From contig URQQ01000005.1 of assembly GCA_900549995.1 (NCBI GenBank), positions 1-64,000 of the forward strand: a DNA stretch of 64,000 nucleotides. Direction: 5' to 3'. The notes under the pieces are model-generated. The model was not told where the DNA came from and made no database searches. It was given only the letters and a program-made list of their open reading frames with translations. Made by a program: the position numbers and the translations under genes. This document shows, piece by piece, positions 53,203-61,584 of the stretch; the stretch's first letter is position 1, and each line of letters begins with the position of its first letter. The DNA comes from an uncultured Lachnospiraceae bacterium (GTDB lineage: Bacteria; Bacillota; Clostridia; Lachnospirales; Lachnospiraceae).

Positions 53203-54078
53203 ATGAAATCAATCATAGATCAGTTTATTTCTCAAGAAATAACTTCTAAAGAACTTAATTATCAAGCAACCCTTTCTCGTGAAACTGGTAATTACAGTCC
53301 CCTTGGACTAAGTCCATCTGAATTCGAACTGTTCCAGCGTCTGGGTAATGATGCTTTAAATGAAATTATTGAGGCACGTAAACATAAGGCTGAAATTATT
53401 GAAAAATGGAAAGATTTTTTTAGAAATGAAATCGCTGCAAATCATACAAGAAACACTCAAAAATTAATTCATTTAAAAGAATTTAACTTAAATCCATTTT
53501 TAGATACATACCGTGCAAACTTCTTGTTAGGAGATAGCTCTGCCAAAAGTAAAGCTACTGCCCTCGTTTATACAAGAGCGCTTGGTTCCTCACTGAATAC
53601 CACTTTCGGAACAAGCCTACAAAAATTTTGTAGTGATATTTTATCAGGCTATGCGTCTACTACATCCGGCATCGATATCGAGTTTATCGATTTTGTTGAT
53701 GGCCGCCATAAATATTGTCAAATCAAAGCTGGACCAAATACAATAAACAAAGATGATGTTAAAACTATAATTGATCATTTTTCAGGTGTAAAAAATTTAG
53801 CCAGAACAAACCATCTTGATATTGGATTTAATGATTTGATTGTCGGTGTTTTTTACGGTACGAATGCTGATCTTAGCACTCATTATAAAAAGATACAAAA
53901 AGAATATCCTGTCTATATTGGTCAAGATTTTTGGTATCGTCTAACTGGTGATGCAACATTTTATAAAACTCTTACAGAATCCATTGATGAAGTTGCCTCA
54001 GAATATGATGGAAGAACTCTTTTAGAAGATGTAATTGAGAGCTTAACAAACGAACTCAAAAAGTCAGAAGAGAATTAA
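53203..54078 (+). CDS. Type II restriction endonuclease, PmeII-like family
   Basis: A 291-aa protein. The N-terminal half is helical (ETGNYSPLGLSPSEFELFQRLGNDALNEIIEARKHKAEIIEKW). The nuclease centre is GIDIEFIDFVDGRHKYCQIKAGPNTINKDD: Asp/Glu then Q-I-K, a PD-(D/E)xK-type site. The pattern matches the PmeII family of type II enzymes. It starts 12 bases after vsr with TAGGAGGCG upstream. Its recognition site is unknown. It is convergent with its methyltransferase, and the two stop codons overlap (TTAA at 54075-54078). Confidence 0.78.
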   Translation: MKSIIDQFISQEITSKELNYQATLSRETGNYSPLGLSPSEFELFQRLGNDALNEIIEARKHKAEIIEKWKDFFRNEIAANHTRNTQKLIHLKEFNLNPFLDTYRANFLLGDSSAKSKATALVYTRALGSSLNTTFGTSLQKFCSDILSGYASTTSGIDIEFIDFVDGRHKYCQIKAGPNTINKDDVKTIIDHFSGVKNLARTNHLDIGFNDLIVGVFYGTNADLSTHYKKIQKEYPVYIGQDFWYRLTGDATFYKTLTESIDEVASEYDGRTLLEDVIESLTNELKKSEEN

Positions 54079-54092
54079 TTCTCTTCTGACTT
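54061..54092. terminator. Perfect 32-bp palindrome joining the 3' ends of the R and M genes
   Basis: The left 16 bases AAGTCAGAAGAGAATT and the right 16 AATTCTCTTCTGACTT are exact reverse complements. Read on either strand it encodes the C-terminus K-S-E-E-N followed by TAA, so both proteins end in the same five residues. As RNA it is a 16-bp hairpin without loop. The minus-strand T-run (CTTTTTGAG) is the stronger terminator. Confidence 0.85.
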
Positions 54093-55370
54093 ATTTAAAA
54101 TATCAATAATTGACAGTCCAATTGCTTTTGCCATTTCTACCGGAACTGCATTGCCAATCTGTTTATACTGTTGTCCCATAGATCCCACAAATTCCCAATC
54201 ATCCGGAAAACTTTGTATCCTCGCATATTCCCTAACAGTAAAGGGGCGTGTCTCTTCAGGATGACAGCGTTCAGTTTGTTTTTGTGCTGGACTACATGTT
54301 AAAGTTAAACACGGTTCATCCCACGATATCCTTCTGGCCATACCAGTTCTTCCACCACCGGAATAATAGCTTTTCCCCATGTACTCCTTAGCTATATCTT
54401 CTGGCAAATCTCTCCAATAGCCACCTGGTGGGACTAATTCTAAAACTTTCTTTTTCTTTTCTGGATATTTTTCTCCCAAGGATTTTGGTACATTCTTCAG
54501 TACATCCCTTAAAACTGGTTTATACTCATAAGGTAACGGTAAACGATAACTAATATCTATATCATTTCTAATTCCAACAATAATTACTCTCTCTCTTTTC
54601 TGTGCAACATTATAGTCTAAAGCCTTCACTACCTCTGTAACAGTTGTATATCCCAAATCTTCATATATATCTATCATTGTTTGCAAAGTCTGACCCTGAT
54701 CATGTGATGCCAATCCTTTTACATTTTCTGCAAGAAATACTTTAGGATTCAATTCCCCTACAATCTGTGCAAAATAATAAAACATTGTTCCACGTACATC
54801 TTCCAACCCCAATTTATGTCCTGCATAGCTGAAAGATTGGCACGGATATCCTCCCGAAACAAAATCTATTTCTATATCTTCTGGCAAATAATTCTTAATG
54901 CCTTCCTCCGCAACTTGAATAATATCCTTTTCTAAGACATTCCATCCTGGCCTATTTTTTCGCAACGTTTCAGCCGCGTACTTATCGATTTCAACAAGCG
55001 CTTGTTCGCTAAACCCGGCCTGTTCTAAACCGAGCGCCAATCCCCCTGCCCCTGCAAAAAGTTCAACAGAATGATATGTACGCCTCGGTTTTACTTCTGA
55101 AATATCTACATATTTATCCTTAGGTGATTCACCTTCAACAATTTCATTAACTGTTATCGGTTCATCTTTACAAAGTAATTCCATAGGACTTATATTCAAA
55201 GCTGTACAAAGCTTAATGTAATTGCTTTTAAAAGGATTAGCTTTGGGAGAAAGCAAAACAGAAACCTGATTCTTAGTAATCCCTATTAAATTGGCTAATT
55301 CCTGTTGGGTTTTAATATTTCTGTATTTCATAACCTCATGAATCTTGTCTTTGTCTATCATATTCTGCAT
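54075..55370 (-). CDS. DNA (cytosine-5-)-methyltransferase with N-terminal HTH regulator domain
   Basis: A 431-aa protein. Residues about 1-75 form an XRE-type helix-turn-helix (EVMKYRNIKTQQELANLIGITKNQVSVLLSP), the rest a C5-methyltransferase: FAGAGGLALGLEQAGF (motif I), GGYPCQSFSYAG with the catalytic PC (IV), AENVKGL (VI), NVAQKRERVIIVG (VIII) and QQYKQIGNAVPVEMA (X). N-terminal HTH fusions in M.SsoII/M.EcoRII-type enzymes repress their own and the nuclease's transcription, and no separate C gene is present. The ATG at 55370 follows GGAGGG. Confidence 0.92.
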   Translation of the reverse strand: MQNMIDKDKIHEVMKYRNIKTQQELANLIGITKNQVSVLLSPKANPFKSNYIKLCTALNISPMELLCKDEPITVNEIVEGESPKDKYVDISEVKPRRTYHSVELFAGAGGLALGLEQAGFSEQALVEIDKYAAETLRKNRPGWNVLEKDIIQVAEEGIKNYLPEDIEIDFVSGGYPCQSFSYAGHKLGLEDVRGTMFYYFAQIVGELNPKVFLAENVKGLASHDQGQTLQTMIDIYEDLGYTTVTEVVKALDYNVAQKRERVIIVGIRNDIDISYRLPLPYEYKPVLRDVLKNVPKSLGEKYPEKKKKVLELVPPGGYWRDLPEDIAKEYMGKSYYSGGGRTGMARRISWDEPCLTLTCSPAQKQTERCHPEETRPFTVREYARIQSFPDDWEFVGSMGQQYKQIGNAVPVEMAKAIGLSIIDILNKSEEN

Positions 55371-55399
55371 TGAGTATCCCTCCAAAATGTTATGAAAAT

Positions 55400-55428
55400 A
55401 TATTAACATAGCCATAAGGGTTTGTAAA
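55400..55428 (-). promoter_or_regulatory. Promoter of the methyltransferase gene
   Basis: Minus strand TTTACA (55423-55428), 17 bases, TAATAT (55400-55405). The likely operator of the HTH domain should lie here. Confidence 0.6.
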
Positions 55429-55456
55429 TAAATAACCCGAACATTTTTTCGGTTAT
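55421..55456 (-). terminator. Terminator of the CoA-transferase gene
   Basis: Minus strand ATAACCGAA and TTCGGGTTAT pair with one bulge, followed by TTATTTATTTAC. It overlaps the -35 region of the methyltransferase promoter. Confidence 0.55.
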
Positions 55457-55473
55457 CTTGTCATCCTCTTCTC

Positions 55474-56808
55474 CTACCGTCTGTTAGATCTGCACCATAT
55501 TCCCTGTTTTTCCGCTGACTTAATCAGCTCATCCCGGAAGTCCGGATGTGCGAGCTTAATCATTTCTTCTGCTCTTTCCCACGTACTTTTTCCGATCAGG
55601 TTGGCAATCCCATATTCCGTCACAAGAAAGCATGTCTGGCTCCTTGGGCTGGTAATAATATCTCCCTGGAATGTAGGTACGATTCTGGATTTTCGGTTTC
55701 CCTTTTTATCTGTGAACGTAGAAGACATACAGATAAATGCTCTTCCGCCTCTGGACAGCGATGTACCTGTCAGATAGTCAAGCTGTCCGCCGGTTCCACT
55801 GATATGCCGTGTCCCGACACTTTCTGCGCTTACCTGCCCATATAAATCAGCCGCAATACAGCTGTTAATAGATACCATATGGTCAATTTTTCCAATGACG
55901 CTCGGTGAATTGACATATTCAAGCGGACACATAATCACTCCCGGATTCTCATCCAGCCAGTCATACAATTTCCGAGTCCCCACCGCAATGCCAAGTACTC
56001 CCTTGTATCGGTTTTCTTTTTTCTTGGCATTGGTCAGTTTTCCGGCCTCGTATAATTCCACGTAAGCATCAGAACACAGCTCTGTGTGCATGCCGAGATC
56101 TTTGAGATCTGTCTTTGCCAGCATACTTCCAATCGCGTCCGGCATACTCCCGATTCCAAGCTGAAGCGTTGAACCATTTCTGATGAATGGAATGATATGC
56201 TCTGCAATTTTCTTGTCCGTATCCGTTGCCTTCGTCGATGGAAACTGCGCGAGCGGAGGGTGCTCACCTTCTACAATATAATCGACCTGTGAGATATGGA
56301 TACACTCCCCGAATCCCCCATACACCTTTGGCAAGTGTTCATTAATCTCAACAATTACAATCTTTGCCTTATCTAAGATATCCTTGCCGACTCCTGTGGC
56401 CAGTGAAAGGTTAAAATATCCATGACGGTCCATCGGTGTCACACTGACCATGGCAATGTCCACATCCAGATGATCTCTGTAATAAAGACCCATATTCCGG
56501 AAAATCATCGGAATATAGTTACACAATCCCTTGTCACACAGATATCTTTCATACCCGGAACAATGCCAGCTGTGGTAAATAAAATGTTCCCTTGTCGGAT
56601 CGCATTCGGCTGTCTTAATTGGCCCGAACTGTAACGTTCCTCTGATTTTCACATCATATAACTCGTCTCTTCGTTTTGCCAGTGCAGCATCTAATAATAC
56701 AGGAAATCCCTCAGCAATTGTATAATCAATCCAGTCCCCGCTTTTCACTATTGCTGCAGCTTCTTCCGGTGAACGGCGTTTTAACTGATATTCTTTCACA
56801 AAATTCAT
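55474..56808 (-). CDS. CoA-transferase of the butyryl-CoA / 4-hydroxybutyrate:acetyl-CoA type
   Basis: A 444-aa member of the acetyl-CoA hydrolase/transferase family. MNFVKEYQLKRRSPEEAAAIVKSGDWIDYTIAEGFP opens the protein; the C-terminal domain has SAESVGTRHISGTGGQLDYLTG, with the catalytic Glu, the HISG and GTGGQ loop, and a TEYGIANLIGKS end. In gut Clostridia these enzymes end the butyrate pathway or activate 4-hydroxybutyrate; which one cannot be told here. The ATG at 56808 has GGAGGG upstream. It is a single gene. Confidence 0.85.
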   Translation of the reverse strand: MNFVKEYQLKRRSPEEAAAIVKSGDWIDYTIAEGFPVLLDAALAKRRDELYDVKIRGTLQFGPIKTAECDPTREHFIYHSWHCSGYERYLCDKGLCNYIPMIFRNMGLYYRDHLDVDIAMVSVTPMDRHGYFNLSLATGVGKDILDKAKIVIVEINEHLPKVYGGFGECIHISQVDYIVEGEHPPLAQFPSTKATDTDKKIAEHIIPFIRNGSTLQLGIGSMPDAIGSMLAKTDLKDLGMHTELCSDAYVELYEAGKLTNAKKKENRYKGVLGIAVGTRKLYDWLDENPGVIMCPLEYVNSPSVIGKIDHMVSINSCIAADLYGQVSAESVGTRHISGTGGQLDYLTGTSLSRGGRAFICMSSTFTDKKGNRKSRIVPTFQGDIITSPRSQTCFLVTEYGIANLIGKSTWERAEEMIKLAHPDFRDELIKSAEKQGIWCRSNRR

Positions 56809-56989
56809 AAAATCCCTCCGCTTCAAAACCGATCTCTCGATTTTCATATCATTTCTACCATATCTCAATAACACTGATCTGATAAAATTTACATTATTGC
56901 TGCATGGCAGACCGTAATCAAATTATATCATTTACTTTCCAAAAGCGATAGACTCTCCTGTGATTCTATTTTACATTCTGTAACGATTC

Positions 56990-57643
56990 CTATCTTCTTT
57001 TTCTATTTTTATCCACGTGAATGACCCGTTGAACCCATCCCCTGTAGAACGCCTCCTCATGTGATACGAGAAGTACATTGCCTTTAAACTCACAAAGCGC
57101 TGCACGCAAAGCTTCCTTGGCCTGAACATCCAGATGGTTTGTCGGCTCATCCAGAATCAAAAAATTACATGGTTTTAAGGTAAGCAGACACATCTTCACT
57201 TTCGACTGCTCCCCGCCGCTCAATGTCTGGACTGGCTGAAGCGCATGCTGCCGTGTAATACCGCAGCGTGCCAGGTGTCTGCGAACCTCCTTTACGACAA
57301 GTTCAGGATAGGCTTCTGCTACAATTTCTAACGGTGTCATCTCCTGATCTGCCCATCTGAGGTTCTGCTCATAATATCCAATGACTGCCTGCTCTGAAAA
57401 TGAGAACGTTCCATCCAGATACGGAATCTGCCCAATCAATGTCTTTAAAAGCGTTGATTTTCCAATTCCGTTAAACCCTGTAATCACTACTTTCTGCCCC
57501 TCTTTTACCGCAAAATCGATACCTGATAAAACCGGGTACTCATATCCGACAGAAATCCTCTTCACTTTCAGTGGTTCGTTAGCCGTAAGCGGCAGTTCCT
57601 GAAAATGAAAAAATGGTTTGATTTCCTTTCTATTATCTAAAAT
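56990..57643 (-). pseudogene. ABC-F ATPase, C-terminal half only (5'-truncated)
   Basis: The frame holds one complete ABC domain: GFNGIGKSTLLKTLIG (Walker A), LSGGEQSKVKMCLL (signature) and FLILDEPTNHLDV (Walker B, ABC-F type), ending RVIHVDKNRKRR. In frame upstream, the inter-domain linker (KPFFHFQELPLTANEPLKV) is still present but meets a TAA near 57644; the first ABC domain is missing. ABC-F proteins act on ribosomes, some giving antibiotic resistance. A GTG at 57565 could start a 191-aa fragment, but function is doubtful. Confidence 0.75.
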
Positions 57644-57972
57644 TTATATTCTGCCAAACTTGAGCATGAAAAAAAGACTGCGGACAAAAACATTGTCCAC
57701 AGCCTTCTAACGACCAGAATTGTCTTTCAACAATCCGCGCCGGCAATCTCCTGCATTTCCGGGAAAAAGCGTACAAAAACAAAGCTGTCTGTCTGAACAG
57801 CTGAATCTACACATCTTTCTCCCGATGAACTGCAACGTCTTGCTGGTTTAAGCAGCGCCTTTTTTACTAACGCTATTCTAGCCCTACTCTGCACAATGTT
57901 TCATCGGTCCATCCACGTACAGAGTTTACTCGCCTTCTCGGCTGGTCATTTATATAAAAATTCATGAGAGCC
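57644..57972. other. Gene-free stretch upstream of the ABC-F remnant
   Basis: About 330 bases with no convincing gene. It contains a terminator-like hairpin on the minus strand (GGCTGTGGACA / TGTCCGCAGTC, then TTTTTTT, 57669-57706). An open minus-strand frame (about 57735-57890) ending in VRFFPEMQEIAGADC may be a decayed coding remnant. It is a plausible deletion or insertion scar. Confidence 0.4.
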
Positions 57973-58626
57973 TTACCTTTCCTCTACTCCATTCTTGCCA
58001 CAGATATCTTTAAGACAACATTTATCGCAGTATGGCTTCGTCCTTGCCGTACATACGTCGCGTCCATGAAAGACAAGCCTGTGGCAGAAGTCACTGCCTT
58101 CTTCGGGCGGAATGATCTTCCACAGCGCCATCTCCACCTTTTTCGGATCTTTTATCCCATCTACTAATCCTATACGGTTTACAAGCCTGATGCAATGGGT
58201 ATCTGTCACAATCGCAGGTTCTCCAAACACATCCCCCATGATGAGGTTCGCGCTTTTCCGCCCTACCCCCGGAAGTTTCAGCAATGCGTTAAAATCCCTT
58301 GGAATTTTCCCGCCGTACTCTTCTTTTAACATCTTCATACAGGCACTGATATCCCTCGCCTTACTTTTTCCCAGACCACATGGCCTTACAATTCTTTCAA
58401 TATCCTCCACATCAGCATCTGCCAGGGATTCTACATCAGGATATTTCTCGTATAACCCTTCCACGACAACATTCACCCTGGCATCCGTACACTGTGCCGC
58501 AAGTCTTACACTGACCAGCAGCTTCCACGCCTGATCATAGTCAAGCGTACAGCCCGCCTCCGGGTATTCCTCTTTTAACCTCTGGATGACTTCCAGAGCC
58601 AGTTCTTCTTTACTGTATGTACTCAT
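57973..58626 (-). CDS. nth: Endonuclease III
   Basis: A 217-aa base-excision repair glycosylase/AP-lyase for oxidised pyrimidines. The HhH-GPD region has LLKLPGVGRKSANLIMGDVFGEPAIVTDTH with the catalytic Lys and Asp. The 4Fe-4S cluster is C-x6-C-x2-C-x5-C (CTARTKPYCDKCCLKDIC). Length is normal. GAGAGGTAATAGGCG precedes the ATG. Confidence 0.95.
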   Translation of the reverse strand: MSTYSKEELALEVIQRLKEEYPEAGCTLDYDQAWKLLVSVRLAAQCTDARVNVVVEGLYEKYPDVESLADADVEDIERIVRPCGLGKSKARDISACMKMLKEEYGGKIPRDFNALLKLPGVGRKSANLIMGDVFGEPAIVTDTHCIRLVNRIGLVDGIKDPKKVEMALWKIIPPEEGSDFCHRLVFHGRDVCTARTKPYCDKCCLKDICGKNGVEER

Positions 58627-58690
58627 CGCCTATTACCTCTCATCATCATTTTATCTTTTGAATCTGAACATTCAGATTTGCTGTTTAAAG

Positions 58691-59659
58691 TTATTTCGGT
58701 GCATACGCTTCCAGAAACTTATCCACTCTTGCACAATATTCTTCATTATAATCCAGCCACACATCCGCATGTCTGCTGTCTTCCACCGTCCAGATCTGCT
58801 TCTTTTCCTGCTTTACTGCATCATAAATATCTTTTCCCATAAAATACGGAGTCAGCGTATCAGCCTTACTGTTGATAATCAGAAGCGGCACTTTCGTATT
58901 GGCTGCAGCATCCGGCACATCCGCCTCTGCATAAGAAAACCCAAGTTTTTGTTTATTCATGATATTTCCGCAAAACACCATATATTTCACAGGAATCCCA
59001 ATCTCCATATTCTCAAGTTCTGTTTCTACCATATACTCCATACTGCTGACCGGACAGTCCAGAACTGCAAAATCTACCAGGTCATCCATCTTCTCATCTG
59101 CAAGCGCCAGGCCAACCGTCGCACCGCCAAAGGACGTTCCCCAAAAACCAATCTGTTTCTCCGGCGCGTTTTCTGCGGCATAACGGACCATATCACCTGC
59201 ATCATATTTCTCCCAGTAACCAAACGTCGTATACTGAGCAGTATTCTCCCCTGAGCTTCTCTGGTCATAGGTAATTACATTGTATCCTTTCCCGAGGAAA
59301 TATTCTGCCAGAGGATAATTGGAATATCTGTTCCCTCCAAGTCCATGAACCAGAATCACCGTGTTCCAATCCTTCCCATCGGCATCTTCACAATAAATAT
59401 AATCCCCCGGAATTATATGTCCGTCAAACGATGACTCTATCTTGATCTCTTCAATCCTGTAGCGGCCAGTAAACTCATCATAATCCATCTGGTACTTCTC
59501 CCAAAAGGAAGCCTCCACTCCAGAAGTACTCTCGTTAGTCACCAATTGTGTGGAATTATCAAAAACCTGGACACCGATAAAATATGACATACCGAGGAAC
59601 AGAATCACCAGCAAAACTGCAGAACAGATCAATACAATCTTCAATTTTTTTCTTTTCAT
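58691..59659 (-). CDS. Membrane-anchored alpha/beta hydrolase
   Basis: A 322-aa protein with an N-terminal signal-anchor (IVLICSAVLLVILFLGMSYFIG, residues about 8-30) and an alpha/beta-hydrolase domain outside the cell: ILVHGLGGNRYSNYPLAEYF, nucleophile GFWGTSFGGATVG, acid NSKADTLTP and DSRHADVWL with the His. The family includes cell-surface serine hydrolases of the YqkD kind with unknown substrates. AAAGGGAGGG precedes the ATG. Confidence 0.85.
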   Translation of the reverse strand: MKRKKLKIVLICSAVLLVILFLGMSYFIGVQVFDNSTQLVTNESTSGVEASFWEKYQMDYDEFTGRYRIEEIKIESSFDGHIIPGDYIYCEDADGKDWNTVILVHGLGGNRYSNYPLAEYFLGKGYNVITYDQRSSGENTAQYTTFGYWEKYDAGDMVRYAAENAPEKQIGFWGTSFGGATVGLALADEKMDDLVDFAVLDCPVSSMEYMVETELENMEIGIPVKYMVFCGNIMNKQKLGFSYAEADVPDAAANTKVPLLIINSKADTLTPYFMGKDIYDAVKQEKKQIWTVEDSRHADVWLDYNEEYCARVDKFLEAYAPK

Positions 59660-59782
59660 GGCACCCTCCCTTTACCTGCTTATTGTAACATGTTCTGCCG
59701 CCTGAATGGAACTCAAATTTCATATGACAGTAAATGGAAATGTCCCTCATCTGCATGAAGATGAAGGACACTTCCTGTATAT

Positions 59783-60544
59783 TTAAGATTTTACAAGTTC
59801 TTTTGCAATTTTCTGAGCTTTCTTTTCCGAAAGAATTTCATTGGTTATAAAGTTTCCATTATAAAACAGTGAGTACGATGTACATGGAGTTGGCGCATTC
59901 TGTGCTTCTTCTGTAGTCTCGATTTTATGCACACTGCATGGCAGACCTTCCTGTTCAAGTACGGACATAAATACCGGAGCATATTTCTCTGTATGCGGAC
60001 ACTGGTTCGAATAATACAGGACGATCCCCATCTCCTCTGTATGTCCATGTTTCGCAGTTTCCCGGAACTTAGGCACTTCTGCATCTTTTTCAAACGGCAG
60101 GTACAAAAGCTCAAAAAATGGGGCGGCAGTATCCGCTGTCTGGAAACCCTTATACTTTAAGTAAGCCGGATCTGAGAGGAATGGCATTTTCTTTTTGGAG
60201 GACAGACATACCAGCCCTTTCTTTCCTTTGGCCTTACTGTCCGCAATACATTGTTCCAGCAGCAGATTGGAGATTCCCTGCCCCTTATATTTCCCCGATA
60301 CCCAGAAGCAGTCAATATACATATATCCTTCTGCCTCTACAGGTGCCCATGCACGTTCTGCAGAAAGATACTCTATGAACACCTTTCCTCTGACATCAAG
60401 CTTATAAAACACAAGCCCTTCTTTTATTCTTTCTTTCATCCATGCCTTCTTGGATGCAACGCAATTCTCACCTTTTTTATCTGAAATACAACAGCAGATA
60501 TGCTCGGAATCAATGTTTTCCAATGTGATTTGTTTAAACTCCAT
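59783..60544 (-). CDS. GNAT acetyltransferase with YoaP thioredoxin-like domain
   Basis: A 253-aa protein. Residues about 1-140 form a GNAT domain (YIDCFWVSGKYKGQGISNLLLEQCIADSKAKG, the acetyl-CoA loop). The C-terminal roughly 90 residues hold a thioredoxin-like fold with YYSNQCPHTEKYAPVF and a PTPCTSYSLFYNG loop, the YoaP architecture. The role is unknown. The ATG at 60544 follows AGGAGGGG; the longer frame to 60646 overlaps tfoX-like sequence and is not used. It lies 14 bases after the TfoX-like gene. Confidence 0.82.
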   Translation of the reverse strand: MEFKQITLENIDSEHICCCISDKKGENCVASKKAWMKERIKEGLVFYKLDVRGKVFIEYLSAERAWAPVEAEGYMYIDCFWVSGKYKGQGISNLLLEQCIADSKAKGKKGLVCLSSKKKMPFLSDPAYLKYKGFQTADTAAPFFELLYLPFEKDAEVPKFRETAKHGHTEEMGIVLYYSNQCPHTEKYAPVFMSVLEQEGLPCSVHKIETTEEAQNAPTPCTSYSLFYNGNFITNEILSEKKAQKIAKELVKS

Positions 60545-60558
60545 CTTTCCCCTCCTGT

Positions 60559-60897
60559 TTACCCTTCCTTTTTCGGCATTTTCTTTTTCTTTGGTTTTGG
60601 TACCGGCAATTCTTTCCACGTTCTCACTGCCAGCTCTGTCAGCCACTCTCTGTCATCTAATTCCTCCACCAGAAAATATGGTTTTGCCCCTTCATACGGC
60701 GGCACCTCCGAAAGTTCGGGTGCAAAGTTTTTTCCCGCTTCTGTAATTTTCACAAAAAACTGGTTATCACATATCAATGAAAATATTTTCCCATCCAGGT
60801 ACATCCCATATTCGCCGAACATTTTCCGGTACGTGATCACTCCCGCACTGTGAAGCTGATCTGCGATATATTGTACAAATTCCGGATTAGTTGCCAT
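60559..60897 (-). CDS. TfoX N-terminal-domain protein
   Basis: A 112-aa TfoX/Sxy-like protein: YIADQLHSAGVITYRKMFGEYGMYLDGKIFSLICDNQFFVKIT is the family core, ending in a lysine-proline tail. In Proteobacteria the family controls competence; in Clostridia its role is unknown. AAAGGCGGAGAAAATT precedes the ATG. First gene of a two-gene unit with the YoaP-like gene. Confidence 0.85.
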   Translation of the reverse strand: MATNPEFVQYIADQLHSAGVITYRKMFGEYGMYLDGKIFSLICDNQFFVKITEAGKNFAPELSEVPPYEGAKPYFLVEELDDREWLTELAVRTWKELPVPKPKKKKMPKKEG

Positions 60898-60990
60898 AAT
60901 TTTCTCCGCCTTTCTCTAAAACAATTTTGCTACAGACAGAATAACACAGAAAACATGACAGCTCTATGGCATGTACAAAAATAATAAAAC

Positions 60991-61410
60991 TTATGCGGCA
61001 GCCCTGCGCTGTCTCATATAATGCATTCCAAAGCTGACACCCGCTATCAAAAGCGAGGTTCCAAGCCCTGTATAAAAAACAGCAATAAAAATGTCAGGCA
61101 CCAGTCCGGAAACACGCAGTCCGATCCCAAACGTCATCATAAATGCCATAATACAGTACGCCTGTTTATTAAAAAAGCGAAAAATGAGTTGTTTCTCTTC
61201 CTCATATGCTATGATTCTATTAGTATGTTTCTTCACCATTTTCCGAAATACCATATTATGAAAAAGCAAATATACCAAAACAGACAGCAGAATATTCAGT
61301 ACTGTAAGATAACCTTTATACGCAATTACACCGATCCTCACAATATTAAAACCTGCAATCAGCCATACAATACCTGCAATCAAAATCAAATTCATTTTCT
61401 TTACTTTCAT
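60991..61410 (-). CDS. Four-helix membrane protein under operator control
   Basis: A 139-aa membrane protein with four hydrophobic segments (LILIAGIVWLIAGFNIV; YLTVLNILLSVLVYLLF; CIMAFMMTFGIGLRVSG; IFIAVFYTGLGTSLLIAGVSF) and a basic end. The family is not recognised. AGAAAGGAATGATAATAA precedes the ATG. Its promoter carries a near-perfect palindromic operator, so it is probably induced by a ligand. Confidence 0.65.
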   Translation of the reverse strand: MKVKKMNLILIAGIVWLIAGFNIVRIGVIAYKGYLTVLNILLSVLVYLLFHNMVFRKMVKKHTNRIIAYEEEKQLIFRFFNKQAYCIMAFMMTFGIGLRVSGLVPDIFIAVFYTGLGTSLLIAGVSFGMHYMRQRRAAA

Positions 61411-61439
61411 TTATTATCATTCCTTTCTAAAATGCTTCC

Positions 61440-61484
61440 TAAAATGAACACGTTCATTTTACCACTAACATTAATAATAGTCAA
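61440..61484 (-). promoter_or_regulatory. Promoter with palindromic operator for the four-helix membrane protein
   Basis: Minus strand TTGACT (61479-61484), 17 bases, TAAAAT (61456-61461). A perfect inverted repeat TAAAATGAAC / GTTCATTTTA with a 2-base centre (61440-61461) covers the -10. This is the size and form of a TetR-family operator. No TetR gene is in the window. Confidence 0.75.
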
Positions 61485-61491
61485 TGATCTG

Positions 61492-61539
61492 ACATTTTCT
61501 GTAAAAAATGTTGCAATATGTCAGCACACGTGCTATCAT
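61492..61539 (+). promoter_or_regulatory. Promoter of the hydrogenase-rubrerythrin gene
   Basis: TTGCAA (61511-61516), 17 bases, TATCAT (61534-61539). An inverted repeat ACATTTT / AAAATGT (61492-61498 and 61505-61511) touches the -35, a possible redox-regulator site. Confidence 0.65.
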
Positions 61540-61584
61540 GATATCAGTAACAATTACTATTATTGTATATGTGGAGGTTTTTTA

